From the NCBI GenBank assembly GCA_018398815.1, contig CM031595.1:131393833-131457832 (forward strand): a stretch of 64,000 nt of DNA, in the 5' to 3' direction. The translations under genes and the position numbers were made by a program. Origin of the DNA: Conus ventricosus (lineage: Eukaryota; Mollusca; Gastropoda; Neogastropoda; Conidae). Shown here one piece after another: positions 62,364 to 64,000 of the stretch. The notes beneath the pieces are model-generated. The model saw only the letters and a program-made list of their open reading frames with translations, ran no database searches and was not told the origin of the DNA. Every line of letters starts with the position of its first letter. The stretch's first letter is position 1.

Positions 62364-64000
62364 GAAGTGGGAGGGTTTAGACAGAATTCAGAACTTCAAC
62401 AACTTTAGGCTAGCCATGATCACAAGCTAGGTATGATTCCAAAATTTTACTGTCAGAATCTCAATTATATTTTTAATCTACACTGTGACACAATGAACCA
62501 AGCTAGTTGTTTGGCTGGCTATTGACAGATTTTCCCCTGTACATCGGATTCACACATAGTGTTACACACGGTGATGTTGAACTGATTATAGCGATCAAGA
62601 TAAAAAAGGGTGTGTTTTTTCTCTCACGATAGTGATTGAGAACATTTTGTTGGATATAGCTGTATTTAGAACAATTGGGAAAAAAACTGTACGCGTTTTC
62701 CGATTCTTCAGCTTCAGGTACAGTTGTTCAATCTTGCTTGTGGATTTAAAATACAATGGTCTGTAAAAGTACGAATGATGTTTAAACCAAACGAAAACTG
62801 TACCATTTCATTCCAAAAGTTTCTTATTTCAGTCTCATTGAAGTTCTACTTGCATTGTACATATGAAACCTCGATAAAACTGAAAATGGTCACATGCATT
62901 ACCATACAGTGGCTGTCTGCTTTAGATTTGATTAAAACGACAAAAACCTTGTTTTTCATTCGGTATGGAGAGAGAGAGAGTGAGCACATGTGTAGCAGAA
63001 TCTGACAAGCTGATTGTTAACAACATTGAACCCATTGCTGTGAGGCATCAGCAGTGCTGTGGTAGAACTGTTCTCCAAAGTTCTTGTTCTTTGGTATTGT
63101 AGCTAAAGTCGCTTAAAACAAAGTTTCTTAAAACAAAGCACTTTACAGATGGAACAGTCTCATTTTACATACGCAAAACAAAAATGAAGGAAGATGTTAT
63201 ATAGATCCACAAGATCCTAGATGCAAATACCTATGCAGAGAAAGCCCATGTCTGGGTGTCTTGCATCAGCTATATTTTGATGCTGTAATGGCCCTGCAAA
63301 TGATTTGCTGTATTCAAGGATGAGCATGCCAGGAGAATGAAGAAAAAAAAAATCAATGGATGCTGCGAGGATTTGTTATAACCAAGTTTGTGCAAAATGG
63401 GGAGTTTATAGTCGTGGTTGGCCGGGTTTTCTTCTTTTGTGTGCTTTGAGTGAAATTTGTTACCTGTGAGTTTGCTATAAGCAGGAAAAACTTATTGTTA
63501 CTGCAGACACATTTTTTTTCATTCGTTCTAGTTGATTTTGAGTTGCATGGTATGTATGTTTGTTTATTTTTCCAAATTTTTTGTTTTGGTTTTTTTTTTA
63601 AAGGACTTGGATAGTATTTTAACAATCAAGTAGCTGTTAGATATTGAATGTTTGTAGCACTAAATGGTAAGTATAGCTGACATCTTCACGTTCTTGTTCG
63701 GTATTGTCAGAGGTGTAGCACAGGCTTTGGTGAACTTGCAGTTTGAAGCAGTTTTTCTGCATGGGGTCAGAGTGGTGGATTTTGCTCTCAGGACTGTTGT
63801 GCAGCAGCCGGTTTAAGGTTTAGAAAAACAGACTCAAGAAAGAAGCCACAGTCTGTCATGTTGCCAGTGAGGGAACCAGTGGCTCGGGTTAAGTTTTATG
63901 ACTACAAACCCTAGGAAAATAAAGCTACAGTCTTGTTCACATCGTTGCCTGTAAACAAGCAAGTCTGATTCCATGTGATAAAAGTTTCGGTTTGATGTTG
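60916..64000. other. Intron or intergenic sequence to the window end
   Basis: CA run at 61070-61098, GA-rich block at 61650-61695, a long (GA)n at 62298-62360, otherwise AT-rich unique sequence. The next exon of the unrecognised gene was not found. Confidence 0.5.
62298..62360. repeat. GA microsatellite
   Basis: Pure (GA)n of about 30 units. Confidence 0.95.

Overview
The window looks like nuclear DNA of an animal, most probably a mollusc (gastropod-like). This is inferred from GT-AG introns of several kilobases, very abundant CA/TG, CT/GA and poly-G/C microsatellites, tRNA-derived SINEs, an I-clade LINE with RNase H, and a Gypsy-like LTR element with a SCAN-like gag. No species diagnosis is possible from sequence alone, and I see no bacterial genes, rRNA, functional tRNA or CRISPR array.

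Host genes. (1) A plus-strand gene runs from before 2958 to a stop at 28864. Nine exons can be linked by splice sites and codon phase: 2958-3319, 8327-8419, 13075-13328, 14641-14802, a 15-nt microexon 19410-19424, 23854-24059, 25305-25477, 27721-27916 and 28615-28864. It encodes a Lys/Glu/Pro-rich, then Glu/Arg/Lys coiled-coil protein with a compact conserved C-terminus that resembles KIAA2012-type proteins. (2) A second plus-strand gene has two in-phase exons, 48007-48195 and 58771-58931, and continues beyond the window. Its product is not recognised. An upstream untranslated exon may end at 33313. (3) A minus-strand exon (5518-5864) shows the first half of a SWIM-type zinc finger, but its frame is broken. 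It lies between inverted sequences and may belong to a DNA transposon.

Mobile DNA dominates the rest. 1-840 is the right part of an LTR whose full element sits at 51638-58524: LTRs of 1.6 kb, 5-bp target duplication GATGT, a tRNA-Pro-type primer binding site, minus-strand gag and protease, and no visible pol. 39160-47593 is a transposon nest: a minus-strand LINE fragment, a plus-strand LINE remnant split by a MITE-like insert and by a full-length I-clade LINE (40567-46431, 14-bp target duplication), followed by a 5'-truncated, internally deleted copy of the same LINE with its own target duplication. Further elements are a LINE remnant with a C-terminal C2H2 finger (35865-36725), a ~500-bp repeat in tandem at 33551-34640 and as a TSD-flanked single copy at 50634-51135, a TTAA-bounded element full of GGGTG/CACCC palindromes (21239-22130), a possible 2.3-kb solo LTR (15430-17761), and several SINEs.

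Tandem DNA: a decayed ~60-bp satellite fills 11730-12750, and two other minisatellites lie at 9487-9860. Exons and elements alike carry single-base indels at homopolymers, so part of the apparent gene damage may be assembly error rather than biology.
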